Below are positions 1 to 9,028 of a stretch of 64,000 bases of DNA, piece by piece (position 1 is the stretch's first letter; each line of letters begins with the position of its first letter). The notes under the pieces are model-generated. The model was not told the DNA's origin, searched no databases, and was given only the letters and a program-made list of their open reading frames with translations. Position numbers and translations under genes: made by a program. Source of the stretch: Melastoma dodecandrum (lineage: Eukaryota > Streptophyta > Magnoliopsida > Myrtales > Melastomataceae); the NCBI GenBank assembly GCA_029817715.1, contig JARUPY010000292.1, forward strand, positions 3,303,001 through 3,367,000, read 5' to 3'.

Positions 1-822
1 TCGGCGAGTTTCCGGAGCAGCGGCGCCGGCTCCTGGCTGTCGTCGCCGGTCTCGGCCGCGAAGCGGGACAGCGCCTCGGCGATGGTCTTGAGGCCCACCG
101 TGTCGGCCCAGTGCATCGGGCCGCCGCGCCAGGCGGGCCAGTTGTAGCCGTTGATCCAGATCGTATCGATGTCGCTCGGGCGGGCCGCGATGCCCTCCTC
201 CAGGATCCGCGCGCCCTCGTTGACCATCGGGTACATCAGCCGCGCCACGATCTCTTCTGCGGTGAAGTTGCGGCGCGCGATGCCGTGCTCGGCGGCGACC
301 CGCGCGATCAGCGCCTCCACCTCCGGATCGCGGGTGCCGGTGCGGGCACCGTCCGGGTAGAGGTAGAAGCCGCGGCCGGTCTTCTGGCCGAAGCGGCCCA
401 TCTCGGCGAGCGAGTCGGCAACGGGAGCCCGGCCGCCGAAATCCTTGCGCGAGCGCCAGCCGATATCGAGCCCTGCGAGGTCGCCCATGGCGAAGGGCCC
501 CATCTTGAAGCCGAAACCGGTCACCGCCGCGTCGACCTCGTGCGGCAGCGCCCCTTCGAGCAGCAGGCGCTCGCCGGCCCGGCTGCGGCGCTCCAGCATG
601 CGGTTGCCGACGAAGCCGAAGCAGACGCCCACCGTCACCGGCAGCTTGTTGAGCCGCTTGCCGAGGTCCAACGCAGTGGCCAGCACATCCGGCGCGGTCT
701 TCCCGGCCCGGACCACCTCCACGAGGCGCATGACGTTGGCGGGGCTGAAGAAGTGCAGGCCGAGCACGTCCTGCGGCCGGTTCGTGACCGCCGCGATGGC
801 GTTCACGTCGAGGTAGGAGGTG

Positions 823-854
<32 letters not shown>

Positions 855-2033
855 GCCGTCGAGCTTCGAGAAGATCGCGCGCTTGACGCCCATGTCTTCG
901 AAAGCCGCTTCGATGACGATGTCGGCGTCCTTGGCGTTCTCCAGGCCGATCGCGCCGGTGATCCGGCCGATCCGCTCGTCGCGCTGCGCCTCGGTGATCG
1001 AGCCGCGCTTGGCCGAGCCGGCATAGAGGCCCTTCACCCGGTCGAGGCCGCGGGTCAGGGCACCCTCCTCCGTCTCGATCACCGTGACCGGGATTCCGGC
1101 ATTGGCGAAGCACATGGCGATGCCGCCGCCCATCGTGCCGGCGCCGATCACCGCGGCCGTCTGGATGGGGCGCCGGGGCGTATCCTTCGGCAGGCCGGGG
1201 ACCCGGGCGGCCTCGCGCTCGGCGAAGAAGGCGTAGCGCAGGGCCTTCGAGCGCGGATCCTCCACCAGCGTGCGGAACTCGGCCCGCTCGGCCGCCACGG
1301 CGGCCTCGAAATCCTGCTCCAGGCCGGCGCGCACGGCCCGCGCCAGGGCGTGGACGTTGGTGGCGTCGGGGTCGCGCTTCACCGCGTCGGCGGCCAGAGC
1401 CTCGAATTTTTCCCGCGCCTCCGGTGTCAGCTTGTCCGACCGGTCGCGCACCCGCGGAATCTGGCCCGAATCGGCGATCTCCAGGGCGCGGGTGCGGGCC
1501 GCCGCCACGAGGTCGCCCAGCACCACGGCATCGACGATGCCGAGCGCCGCCGCCTTCTCGGCTGAGACCGGCTCGCCCGTGAGCATCATCGGGAAGGCGG
1601 CATCGGGCCCGATCAGGCGCGGCAGGCGCTGCGTGCCCCCAGCCCCCGGGATGATCCCGAGCTTGATCTCCGGCAGGCCGAGCTTGGCGGCGGGCGCCGC
1701 GACCCGGCCGTGGCAGGCCATCGCCAGTTCGAGGCCGCCGCCGAGGGCTACGCCGTTGATCGCCGCCACCACGGGCTTCGGGCTGGCGTCGAGCCGGTCC
1801 AGGATATCGGGCAGGCTGGGCGGCTGCGGCGGCTTGCCGAACTCGGTGATGTCGGCCCCGCCCACGAAGACCTTGCCCTCGGCGGCCAGCACGATGGCGC
1901 GGACCGAAGGGTCCGCGATGGCCCGATCCAGAGCCCCGTCAAGGGCCGCCCGCAGCGCCGCGCCGAGCGCGTTGACCGGCGGATTGGCGAGCGTGAGCAC
2001 GGCCACGCCGCCGTCGACCTCCTGACGAACCAC
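1..2033 (-). CDS. Enoyl-CoA hydratase/3-hydroxyacyl-CoA dehydrogenase fusion (FadJ/FadB-alpha-like), 3' end cut by window
   Basis: Bifunctional beta-oxidation enzyme: it hydrates 2-enoyl-CoA and then oxidises 3-hydroxyacyl-CoA with NAD, in the cytoplasm. The first ~190 codons give a crotonase domain (NPPVNALG, oxyanion-hole motif [21 protein letters not shown], and [14 protein letters not shown] with the catalytic acid). An NAD-binding dehydrogenase follows, and the last visible residues (LLRKLA) match the usual C-terminus, so only about 10-20 residues lie outside the window. The start is GTG at 2033, with AGGGAA about 7 nt upstream and no in-frame ATG nearby. It is divergent from the nitronate monooxygenase. 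Its promoter carries a dyad that almost touches the ribosome site. Exact chain-length specificity cannot be read from sequence. Confidence 0.9.
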
Positions 2034-2049
2034 CCGGGACTTCCCTATC

Positions 2050-2066
2050 GTTCTGCAATGCGGAAC
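2050..2066. promoter_or_regulatory. Operator-like dyad 1, next to the hydratase/dehydrogenase start
   Basis: 17-bp near-palindrome GTTCTGCAATGCGGAAC with one mismatched pair. It lies 17 bp upstream of the GTG at 2033 on the minus strand. A half-site (GTCTGCAAT) follows at 2071-2079. It resembles the dyad at 2153-2169. The size and symmetry fit IclR-family sites, and an IclR gene lies at 4321; the pairing is inference. Confidence 0.45.
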
Positions 2067-2152
2067 AACTGTCTGCAATTCGGCGGGATGTTGGTCTGGA
2101 CGCGCTTTGGCGTCAAGAAATAACGGAAAGGCCTGCCAGGACGCCACCGCCT

Positions 2153-2169
2153 GTTCTGCATTGCAGACA
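2153..2169. promoter_or_regulatory. Operator-like dyad 2 in the same divergent promoter
   Basis: GTTCTGCATTGCAGACA contains the perfect dyad TCTGCA-T-TGCAGA. The reverse complement of dyad 1 shares TTC.GCATTGCAGA with it. Dyad centres are ~103 bp apart, close to ten helical turns, which would suit looping by one regulator. No gene is seen between 2034 and 2359. Confidence 0.45.
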
Positions 2170-2359
2170 ATTTTCGGTCGAACGGTTTGACCCGCGCCCC
2201 GCCGCCATGCCATCACAACGGCCCAGAAGAAGTCTCGGTTGCGGTCGCCGCGCGGTGGCCGGGTGCGGAGGCAGGGGGAATCGCGGTGCCCGGCATCGAT
2301 CACGGCGAGCGGCCTGGCAGCGCCTGTCCGGCGCGGGATCAGCGAGCGGGGAGCGGGCG

Positions 2360-3382
2360 GTGAGCGACGGTCCCGAACAAGCGGCTTCCGGTCGCCTGCC
2401 CGAGGCCCTGCGCGGCCGGCTCGCCCTGCCGGTGATCTGCGCGCCGATGTTCATCGTCTCCGGGCCGGAACTGGTGATCGCCCAGTGCCTGTCGGGCGTG
2501 GTCGGCTCCTTCCCGGCGCTGAATGCCCGACCGGTCGAGCTGCTGGACGCGTGGCTCACGCGGATCACGCAGACACTAGCGGAGGCCCGCGCGGCGGACC
2601 CGTCGAAGAGAATCGCGCCCTTCGCGGTGAACCAGATCGTCCACGCCTCGAACGACCGGCTTGCGCACGACGTCGAGGCCTGTGTCCGGCACCAAGTGCC
2701 GATCATCATCACCTCCCTGCGGGCGCCGGACGCGGTGATCCGCCCGGTTCACGCCTATGGCGGCGTGGTGTTCCACGACGTCACCACCGTGCGCCACGCC
2801 GAGAAGGCGCTGGAGGCGGGCGTCGACGGGCTGATCCTGGTCTGCGCCGGCGCGGGCGGGCACGCGGGGACGCTCAGCCCCTTCGCGTTGGTCGGCGAGA
2901 TCCGCCGGTTCTACGACGGGCCGCTGATCCTGTCGGGGGCGATCACCTCGGGCGCGGCGATCCTGGCGGCCCAGGCCATGGGCGCCGATCTCGCCTATAT
3001 GGGCACCCGGTTCATCGCCACCCGGGAGGCGAACGCGGTCCCGGACTACAAGGACATGATCACCGGCAGCGCGGCCTCCGACATCCTCTACACCCCCTAC
3101 TTCACCGGCGTGCCGGGCAATTACCTAACGCCGAGCATCCGCGCCTCGGGGCTCGATCCCGACGCGCTGCCCGTGCGCGACAAGACCGCGATGAATTTCG
3201 GCAGCGGCAGCGGCAGCGTGAAGGCGTGGCGGGACGTCTGGGGCGCCGGCCAGGGCGTCGGTACCATCGCGGACGCGCCGGCGACCGCCGATCTCGTCGC
3301 GCGGCTGGCCCGGGAATACGCGGCGGCGCGGGTGCGAATGGCTGAGGTGTCTGTGGATTATGCGGGGGAGGCTGTGCCGTGA
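2360..3382 (+). CDS. Nitronate monooxygenase (2-nitropropane dioxygenase family)
   Basis: FMN-dependent oxidase predicted to convert nitronates to carbonyl compounds and nitrite. The 340-aa length from GTG at 2360 fits the family. The TIM-barrel shows the N-terminal PVICAPM motif, the FMN phosphate-binding stretch [20 protein letters not shown] and a [14 protein letters not shown] strand. The frame is open upstream to 2207, but that extension is arginine-rich and unlike the family. GTG at 2360 has GGGAG 7-8 nt before it, which decided the start. It leads the plus-strand cluster with enoyl-CoA hydratase, IclR and CoA transferase, though 186 bp containing a palindromic repeat separates it from the next gene. 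Many such paralogues have unproven substrates. Confidence 0.85.
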   Translation: MSDGPEQAASGRLPEALRGRLALPVICAPMFIVSGPELVIAQCLSGVVGSFPALNARPVELLDAWLTRITQTLAEARAADPSKRIAPFAVNQIVHASNDRLAHDVEACVRHQVPIIITSLRAPDAVIRPVHAYGGVVFHDVTTVRHAEKALEAGVDGLILVCAGAGGHAGTLSPFALVGEIRRFYDGPLILSGAITSGAAILAAQAMGADLAYMGTRFIATREANAVPDYKDMITGSAASDILYTPYFTGVPGNYLTPSIRASGLDPDALPVRDKTAMNFGSGSGSVKAWRDVWGAGQGVGTIADAPATADLVARLAREYAAARVRMAEVSVDYAGEAVP

Positions 3383-3420
3383 GCACCGAGACGCACCGGC
3401 CCACCGCAAGGCGCGCGGCT

Positions 3421-3532
3421 CTCTCCTCCCCCTTGCGGGGAGGAGTTGGAGGTGGGGGTGGTGCAGGATCGAGCGAAGCGGTGCCTTCTGCACCACCCCC
3501 ACCCCTGGCCCCTCCCCGCAAGGGGGAGGGGA
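3421..3532. repeat. GC-rich palindromic intergenic element, family A, copy 1
   Basis: About 112 bp forming a long imperfect hairpin. The outer arms read CCTCCCCCTTGCGGGGAGG and CCCTCCCCGCAAGGGGGAGG, and the inner arms GGTGGGGGTGGTGCAG and CTGCACCACCCCCACCCC. Related copies lie at 43094-43207 (same orientation) and 44766-44876 (opposite orientation); a variant is at 24481-24662. It fills the gap between the monooxygenase and hydratase genes. Its role is unknown; transcript stabilisation or attenuation is possible. Confidence 0.8.
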
Positions 3533-3568
3533 AACGCGTTCCGCTCGGGAAAACCGTCGGCCCGACCG

Positions 3569-4324
3569 ATGCCTGAGCCCCTTCCCTCAACCATCCGCCA
3601 CGCCGATCCGGAGTCCGGGATCCGGCTGGTCACCATCGACCGGCCGGAGCGGCGCAACGCCCTCGATCGCGCCGCCTATGCGGGGCTGACCGAAGCCTTC
3701 CGGGCGGTGGCCGGGGACGAGAGCATCGCGGCCGTGGTGCTCACCGGCGCGGGCGGCTGCTTCACGGCCGGCAACGACCTCAAGGACTTCCAGGACGTCG
3801 AGACCGGGGGCGACAGCCCCGGCCTGACCTTCCTGAAGGCCCTGCGCGCCTGCCCGAAGCCGGTCGTGGCGGCGGTGGAGGGTCACGCGGTCGGCATCGG
3901 CACGACGCTGCTGCTCCATTGCGATCTCGCCTATGCCGGGGCCGGCGCCCGGTTCCGCCTTCCGTTCACGGCGCTCGGCCTCAGCCCCGAGGGCGGATCG
4001 AGCTACCTGCTGCCGTTGACGGCCGGATCGAAGCGCGCCGCCGAGCTGCTGATGCTCGGCGCGCCGTTCACCGCCGAGGACGCGGTGTCGGCCGGCCTCG
4101 TCAACGCCGTCGTTCCGGAGGGGACGGCGCTGGAGACCGCGCGCGCCAGGGCTCGGGCCCTCGCCGCCCTTCCTCAGGCCTCGATCGCCGCCACCAAGCG
4201 GGCTCTGCGCCGGGGCCAGGATGAGAGCGTCGCCCGCGCGCTCGCCGAGGAGGCGGAGGTGTTCCACGCCCTGCGCCGCGGTCCGGAGGCGCAGGCGGCC
4301 TTCGCGGCGTTCCTGCGCCGATGA
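3569..4324 (+). CDS. Enoyl-CoA hydratase/isomerase family protein
   Basis: Crotonase-fold enzyme of 251 aa, typical length. Key stretches are ERRNALDR near the N-terminus, [10 protein letters not shown] (oxyanion hole), [22 protein letters not shown], and [17 protein letters not shown], where a glutamate occupies the usual catalytic position. The AGNDL form is common in hydratase/isomerase subgroups outside classical fatty-acid hydratases, so the substrate is open. The start is ATG 3569; the longer open frame upstream reads through repeat DNA and is rejected. The stop overlaps the IclR start by 4 bp (ATGA), implying translational coupling. Confidence 0.85.
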   Translation: MPEPLPSTIRHADPESGIRLVTIDRPERRNALDRAAYAGLTEAFRAVAGDESIAAVVLTGAGGCFTAGNDLKDFQDVETGGDSPGLTFLKALRACPKPVVAAVEGHAVGIGTTLLLHCDLAYAGAGARFRLPFTALGLSPEGGSSYLLPLTAGSKRAAELLMLGAPFTAEDAVSAGLVNAVVPEGTALETARARARALAALPQASIAATKRALRRGQDESVARALAEEAEVFHALRRGPEAQAAFAAFLRR

Positions 4325-5136
4325 GGGCCGAAGAGACCCTGCTGGCCGAGCCTGAGGCCGCCGGGGCCGGCCCCAAGGAGGATCGCCATTTCGTCACGGC
4401 TTTGGCCCGGGGGCTGGCGGTGCTCGCCTGCTTCGGTCCGGGCCGGACGAGCCTCGCCAACCACGACATCGCCGAGGCCTGCGGCCTGCCGCGCTCCACC
4501 GTGTCGCGACTCACCTACACGCTGACCAAGCTCGGCTACCTGCAGCACGAGCCCGAGCTCGGCCGCTACCGACTGGGCACCGCGACCATCGTGCTGAGTT
4601 CCGCGGCGCTCGGTGGGCTCGATGTGCGGGCCATCGCCCGGCCGGTCCTGCGGGCTGTGGCGGAAGCCGCCAACGCCTCGGTGGGGCTCGGCGTGCGCGA
4701 CCGGCTCAGCATGCGCTACGTCGAGTGCCAGCGCGGCCCGGCGGCGATCTCGCTCAACCTCGACACCGGCTCGCGCATCTCGCTGGCGCGCAGCGCCATG
4801 GGCCGTGCCTACGTGGCGGTCTGCCCCGACCGGGAGCGCGCGGGCATCTACGAGGATCTGGAGGCGCTCGATCCGGTGGCATGGCCCGCGCTCCGTGCTG
4901 GCCTCGACCGGGCCGTGGCCGAGCACCGGGAGATCGGCTGCTGCACCTCGTTCGGCGAGTGGCAGGAGACGGTCTGCGCCATCGCGGTCGGGTTCCATCC
5001 CGGTGGCGGGCTGCCGCCGATGTCGGTCAATTGCGGCGCCCCCACCGTCATCACCGATGCGCGCTTCCTTCTGGAGGTGGCACGCCCGAAGCTGATCGAG
5101 GCCGTGCGCAGCCTCGATGGCGTGATGGGAGCCTGA
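4321..5136 (+). CDS. IclR-family transcriptional regulator
   Basis: 271 aa with an N-terminal winged helix (about residues 24-85: [12 protein letters not shown], then [20 protein letters not shown] as recognition region) and a C-terminal IclR effector domain (about 95-265) ending in SVNCGAPT. This family usually controls degradation of aromatic or short-chain acids, binding small palindromes. It is translationally coupled to the hydratase and followed 2 bp later by the CoA transferase, so it probably regulates this cluster. The two dyads at 2050-2066 and 2153-2169 are the best candidate sites. Confidence 0.9.
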   Translation: MRAEETLLAEPEAAGAGPKEDRHFVTALARGLAVLACFGPGRTSLANHDIAEACGLPRSTVSRLTYTLTKLGYLQHEPELGRYRLGTATIVLSSAALGGLDVRAIARPVLRAVAEAANASVGLGVRDRLSMRYVECQRGPAAISLNLDTGSRISLARSAMGRAYVAVCPDRERAGIYEDLEALDPVAWPALRAGLDRAVAEHREIGCCTSFGEWQETVCAIAVGFHPGGGLPPMSVNCGAPTVITDARFLLEVARPKLIEAVRSLDGVMGA

Positions 5137-5138
5137 GG

Positions 5139-6353
5139 ATGCCTGCGATGGATGCCGACCCAGCCGCCGCCGATCTTCCGCTCGCCGGGATCCGGGTGCT
5201 CGACCTGTCCCGGGTCCTGGCGGGACCCTGGTGCGCGCAGGTGCTGGGCGACCTCGGCGCCGACGTGATCAAGGTCGAGCACCCGGAGCGCGGCGACGAC
5301 ACCCGCGACTGGGGCGTCCCGACCAGCCCCGGCAACACCTCGTATTTCGACAGCGTGAACCGCAACAAGCGCTCGATCGGCGTCGACCTCGCCACGCCGG
5401 AGGGCCTCGCCCTGGTGAAGGCGATGGCCCGCGAGAGCGATGTCCTCGTGCAGAACTTCAAGACCGGCGGGGCCGATAAGCTCGGCCTCGGCTACGCGGC
5501 GCTGTCGGCGGAGAATTCCGGGCTGATCTACTGCTCGATCGCCGGCTATGCGTCCGACGGCTCGGAGGCGGGCCGGCCCGGCTACGACCTCGTGGTACAG
5601 GGCGAATCCGGCGTGATGGCGCTCAACGGCGAGGCCGGCGGGCCGCCCCTGAAGTTCGGCGTCGCGGCGGTGGACCTGTTCACCGGACAGTATGCCGCCC
5701 AGGCCGTGCTCGCGGCCCTGTTCCAGCGGGAGCGGACCGGGCGCGGCAAGGTCATCGACCTCGCCCTGTTCGATTGCGGCGTGGCGCTGACCTCCTATTA
5801 CGGCCTGGAGGCGCTGGCCCGGGGCATCGATCCGCCCCGTTACGGCAACGCCCATCCCTCGATCGTGCCCTACGGGGTGTTCGAGGCCGGCGACGGGCCG
5901 GTGGTGATCACCGTCGGCAACAACGGCCAGTACCGCCGCTTCTGCGAGCAGGTGCTGGAAAGGCCGGATCTCGTCACCGATCCACGGTTCGCCACCAACC
6001 TCGACCGCTCGAAGAACCGCGCGGCCTTCATCCCGGCGCTGGAGGCCGCGCTGGCGCAATGGCGGCGCGGCCCGCTGATCGCCAAGCTGCGGGCGGCCGG
6101 TATCCCCTGCGGCGAGGTGATGGGCCTGCGTGAGGCGCTGACTTGCGACCGCGCCCGGGAGGCGGGGCTCGTGGTCGGCGGGGCCGACAACGCCCATGTG
6201 ATCGCCCCGCCCTACCGGCTCGACGGGCGGCGCCTGCCGGTGCGGCGGATGCCGCCCGGTCTCGGCACTTCGGGCGCGGAGATCCTGGCGGAGCAGCTGG
6301 AATATCCCGAGGCGGAGCGGGACGCACTCACGGCGAGGAAGGTGGTGCGGTAG
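5139..6353 (+). CDS. CaiB/BaiF (class III) CoA-transferase
   Basis: 404 aa, typical for the family. It transfers CoA between carboxylic acids. The N-terminal Rossmann part shows GIRVLDLSRVLAGPWCAQVLGDLGADVIKVEHP, and VNRNKRSIGVDL and AGRPGYDLVVQGESG follow. The aspartate in GYDLVVQ is the expected catalytic nucleophile. The start is ATG 5139 (GGAG about 7 nt upstream); an in-frame ATG at 5148 also has good spacing to GAGG. It is the last gene of the catabolic cluster and probably activates or recycles the acid feeding the hydratases. Its 3' end overlaps the convergent reductase gene by 26 bp. Confidence 0.88.
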   Translation: MPAMDADPAAADLPLAGIRVLDLSRVLAGPWCAQVLGDLGADVIKVEHPERGDDTRDWGVPTSPGNTSYFDSVNRNKRSIGVDLATPEGLALVKAMARESDVLVQNFKTGGADKLGLGYAALSAENSGLIYCSIAGYASDGSEAGRPGYDLVVQGESGVMALNGEAGGPPLKFGVAAVDLFTGQYAAQAVLAALFQRERTGRGKVIDLALFDCGVALTSYYGLEALARGIDPPRYGNAHPSIVPYGVFEAGDGPVVITVGNNGQYRRFCEQVLERPDLVTDPRFATNLDRSKNRAAFIPALEAALAQWRRGPLIAKLRAAGIPCGEVMGLREALTCDRAREAGLVVGGADNAHVIAPPYRLDGRRLPVRRMPPGLGTSGAEILAEQLEYPEAERDALTARKVVR

Positions 6354-7314
6354 CGGCGCCCCGCGAAGCCGCCAGCCGGACCCGAGCATCCTCCAGCACC
6401 CGCATCAGCGCCTCCTCCCACGAGACCCGCGGCCGCCAGCTGGTCATAGCGCGCAGAAGCCCGGCATCGCCGGCCGCCATCGGGATCTCGGCCGGGCGCA
6501 CCCGCTCGGGGGCGACCCGGATCTCGAACGGCACCCGCGCCCGGGCGCGCAGATCCTCCAGCACGCTGGCGATCGTCCGCGGCTGCCCGGAGCTGATGTT
6601 GAACACGCTGCCATCCGCCAGGGATTCGGACTGGCCGATCAGGTCGGCATAGGCCTGCGCCACGTCGGCCACGTCCAGGAAGTCACGGTGGGAGGAGAGG
6701 TTGCCGACCTCCAGGCAGGGCGGCACCGGCCCCGCCTCGATCCGGGCGATCTGGCCTGCGAAAGAGGCCACCACGAAGCGCTCGTCCTGGCCCGGCCCGA
6801 TATGGTTGAACGGCCGCAGCACCACGAGCTTCACGCCGATCCGGGGCAGGAGGTCGCGTAGCAACTGCTCGCCGACCCATTTCGATCGGGCGTAGGTGTT
6901 GCGCGGCAGCGGCTCGGCCGCTTCGGTCAGCGCGTGACCGGCCAGGAAGGCGCTGCCGTAGACTTCGCCGGAGCTGACGAAGAAGAACGTGCAGCCCGGC
7001 ACGGCCTCGACCGCGGCGACGAGGTTCATCAGGCCGTTGACGTTCACCCGCCAGGTCTGTCCGGGACCGTTCGCAGAATCGGCCACCGAGGCGAGGCCCG
7101 CGAGGTGCAGGATCTCGGTCGGCCGGAAGCGGGCCACGAAGCCGCGGAGCGCCGCCTCGTCGAGCAGGTCGATGGCCTCGTAGGTCACGCCCTCCGGCAG
7201 GCCGGGGGCGCCGCCCCGGCCGATCCCCGCCACGCGGTCGCCCGCCGCCGTTAGGAGCGGCAGGACATGCCCGCCGACGAAGCCGGCGGCGCCGGTGACG
7301 AGGACACGTCTCAC
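6328..7314 (-). CDS. rmd: NAD(P)-dependent sugar-nucleotide reductase/epimerase, probably GDP-4-dehydro-6-deoxy-mannose reductase type
   Basis: Short-chain dehydrogenase of 328 aa. The N-terminal dinucleotide motif is VTGAAGFVGGHV, the catalytic serine region is FVSSGEVYG, and YARSKW gives the Tyr-x3-Lys pair. The NHIGPGQ, RFVVASFAGQIA and NLSSHRDFLDVADVAQAY stretches are those typical of Rmd-like reductases that make GDP-rhamnose or GDP-talose for surface polysaccharide. Epimerases of the same fold look alike, so the exact reaction is moderately sure. The start is GTG 7314. No partner dehydratase is visible in the window. Confidence 0.75.
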   Translation of the reverse strand: MRRVLVTGAAGFVGGHVLPLLTAAGDRVAGIGRGGAPGLPEGVTYEAIDLLDEAALRGFVARFRPTEILHLAGLASVADSANGPGQTWRVNVNGLMNLVAAVEAVPGCTFFFVSSGEVYGSAFLAGHALTEAAEPLPRNTYARSKWVGEQLLRDLLPRIGVKLVVLRPFNHIGPGQDERFVVASFAGQIARIEAGPVPPCLEVGNLSSHRDFLDVADVAQAYADLIGQSESLADGSVFNISSGQPRTIASVLEDLRARARVPFEIRVAPERVRPAEIPMAAGDAGLLRAMTSWRPRVSWEEALMRVLEDARVRLAASRGAATAPPSSP

Positions 7315-7424
7315 GACCTGCCTGCCGATCTGCCTGCCGCGATCCCGGGTTCGAGGGCGGGGGCACCGTGGGATCCCGAAACGGCGCTCCGTCGGTGACG
7401 GCGCGTCGAGGCCGGGCCGGGTTC

Positions 7425-8648
7425 CTACCCCTGGCTACGGGTCCCCCAGCGCACGCCCATGCCGGCCTGCACGGCTCCCGGCGAGCTGCCGGCATCGGCG
7501 CCGATCGCCGGACCCGAGGCCGTCTTCGGCCGGTGCTGCGAGGTGGCCGCCATGGGCTGCGGCGCCATCGTGTCGGGCACGTCGGACAGGTGCTCCTGAT
7601 CCCGGTCGGTCGCGAACTGGCCGGCCTTGCGGTAGGTCCAGAGGTAGCCCGGCACGACCGCCTCGGCGGCGGTGGGGATGATCCCGATCCCCTCGAACGT
7701 CCGGCCCTCGGCCTTTGCGGCCTCGGAGACGATGTTGTCGTTCTGCAGCAGGATCACCTGATCGCGGGTGAGCTTGAGCGTGTCGGGCAAGAGGCCGAAG
7801 GTCAGGGTATCGGCGATCTCCAGCAGGCGGGCCTGGAGCTTGGCCGCCGGAAGCGGCAGGTCGATTACGAGGCGTTTGCGCTGGATGGTCTTGAGCATGT
7901 AGCGCACGAAATGCTCCAGCGTGCCCACCTCCGGGCCGCCGAGCTCGTAGACCCTGCCGCCCGCCAGGGTGCCGTCGACCGCGCGGGCGATCGCCTCGGC
8001 GACGTCGCCCACGAAGGCCGGCTGGAACCGCGACTGCCCGCCCGCCAGGGGCAGGACCGGGAGCGCCCGGGCGAGGCTGGCGAAGCGGTTGAAGAAGCCG
8101 TCGCCCGGCCCGAAGATCAGCGAGGGCCGGAACACCACCGCGTCCGGGCAGGCGGCGAAGACCCGCGCCTCGCCCTCGGCCTTGGTGCGGGCGTAGAGCG
8201 ACGGCGAGGCCGGGTCCGCGCCGATCGCCGAGACGTGGATCATTCGGGCGCCCTGCCGGGCGGCCGCGCGGGCGATGGTCTCGGCGCCCTCGACCTGCAG
8301 CCGCGCGAAGCTCTGCGATCCGGTCTCCTGCAGGATGCCGACGAGGTTGATCAGCACGTCCGCCCGCTCGGCGGCGCGGGTGACCGAGTCGGGGTAGCGC
8401 AGGTTCGCCTGGACGGCCACGATCTGGTTGACCTGCCCCAGGGGCTGCAGGAACAGCGCGAGGTCCGGCCGGCGCACCGCGACGCGGATCCGGTAGCCGC
8501 GCTTGGCCAGCGCCCGCACCACGTGCCGGCCGAGGAAGCCCGAGCCGCCGTAGATCGTCACGAGCTGGTCCTGCGGGCGCAGGGGCCCTGGCGCCGCGGA
8601 TGCGCTGTCCTGAGTCGCCTGCGCGTTGGTCGTCTCTTGGCCGGTCAT
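7425..8648 (-). CDS. NDUFA9-like atypical short-chain reductase (complex I-associated family)
   Basis: 407 aa with an N-terminal NAD(P)-binding motif (TIYGGSGFLGRHVVRALAKRGYRIRVAVRRP) and DVLINLVGIL, ARMIHVSAIGAD and SLYARTKAEGE, the usual order in bacterial NDUFA9-family proteins. The C-terminal 60 residues are polar and low-complexity. Eukaryotic homologues sit on complex I; in bacteria the role is unproven, with quinone or membrane association suspected. A 110-bp gap separates it from the preceding reductase gene on the same strand. It is divergent from the small membrane-protein gene, with a 178-bp shared promoter region. Confidence 0.8.
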   Translation of the reverse strand: MTGQETTNAQATQDSASAAPGPLRPQDQLVTIYGGSGFLGRHVVRALAKRGYRIRVAVRRPDLALFLQPLGQVNQIVAVQANLRYPDSVTRAAERADVLINLVGILQETGSQSFARLQVEGAETIARAAARQGARMIHVSAIGADPASPSLYARTKAEGEARVFAACPDAVVFRPSLIFGPGDGFFNRFASLARALPVLPLAGGQSRFQPAFVGDVAEAIARAVDGTLAGGRVYELGGPEVGTLEHFVRYMLKTIQRKRLVIDLPLPAAKLQARLLEIADTLTFGLLPDTLKLTRDQVILLQNDNIVSEAAKAEGRTFEGIGIIPTAAEAVVPGYLWTYRKAGQFATDRDQEHLSDVPDTMAPQPMAATSQHRPKTASGPAIGADAGSSPGAVQAGMGVRWGTRSQG

Positions 8649-8771
8649 CGCCGTGGTCTCGGGCTCCGCGCGCGCCCCGGGGCGCCGTATCGGGGCCTAC
8701 TTAGAGCGGGGGCCAAGGGCGTGGCAATCAGGCGATGTCCGAAGTTTCCGGTTTCCCGGCGTGCCGGGGTG

Positions 8772-8796
8772 GGAACGGCCGCGGGACCCGCGCATT
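8772..8796 (+). promoter_or_regulatory. Candidate EcfG-type promoter of the small membrane-protein gene
   Basis: A perfect GGAAC (8772-8776), a 16-bp spacer and CATT (8793-8796), one mismatch from the EcfG -10 core CGTT. It lies ~31 bp before the ATG at 8827. The motif is short, so chance is possible. Confidence 0.35.
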
Positions 8797-8826
8797 TTTT
8801 CCGGCCCGCTGTGCCGGAGATTCTCG

Positions 8827-9021
8827 ATGATCGTTGGTATGCTGATCTCTGCGGCGATCGCCGTCTTCGGCCTTCTCGTCGCCCTCGGCTGGATCGGCCA
8901 CCCGATCGACGCCCAGCTCATCAGCACTTACGGATGGAGCATCCTGACCATCGGCATCGCCCTGTTCGTGCTGTTCGCCTTCGGCCGGTTCAAACGGGAC
9001 CGCAAGGCCCGCTCCGCCTGA
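8827..9021 (+). CDS. Small two-helix membrane protein, unknown function
   Basis: 64 aa with two hydrophobic helices (about residues 2-22 and 33-53) separated by a short loop, and a basic tail (RFKRDRKARSA) predicted cytoplasmic. ATG at 8827 is preceded by GGAGA at 7 nt. The frame is open upstream, but codons before 8827 look non-coding and lack a ribosome site. I do not recognise a named family. A candidate general-stress promoter lies just upstream. Confidence 0.7.
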   Translation: MIVGMLISAAIAVFGLLVALGWIGHPIDAQLISTYGWSILTIGIALFVLFAFGRFKRDRKARSA

Positions 9022-9028
9022 GGCCCGA

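Noticed and set aside
111..1565. 484-codon open frame on the plus strand
   Set aside because: It is opposite the hydratase/dehydrogenase gene, has no family resemblance, and the minus-strand product is unmistakable.
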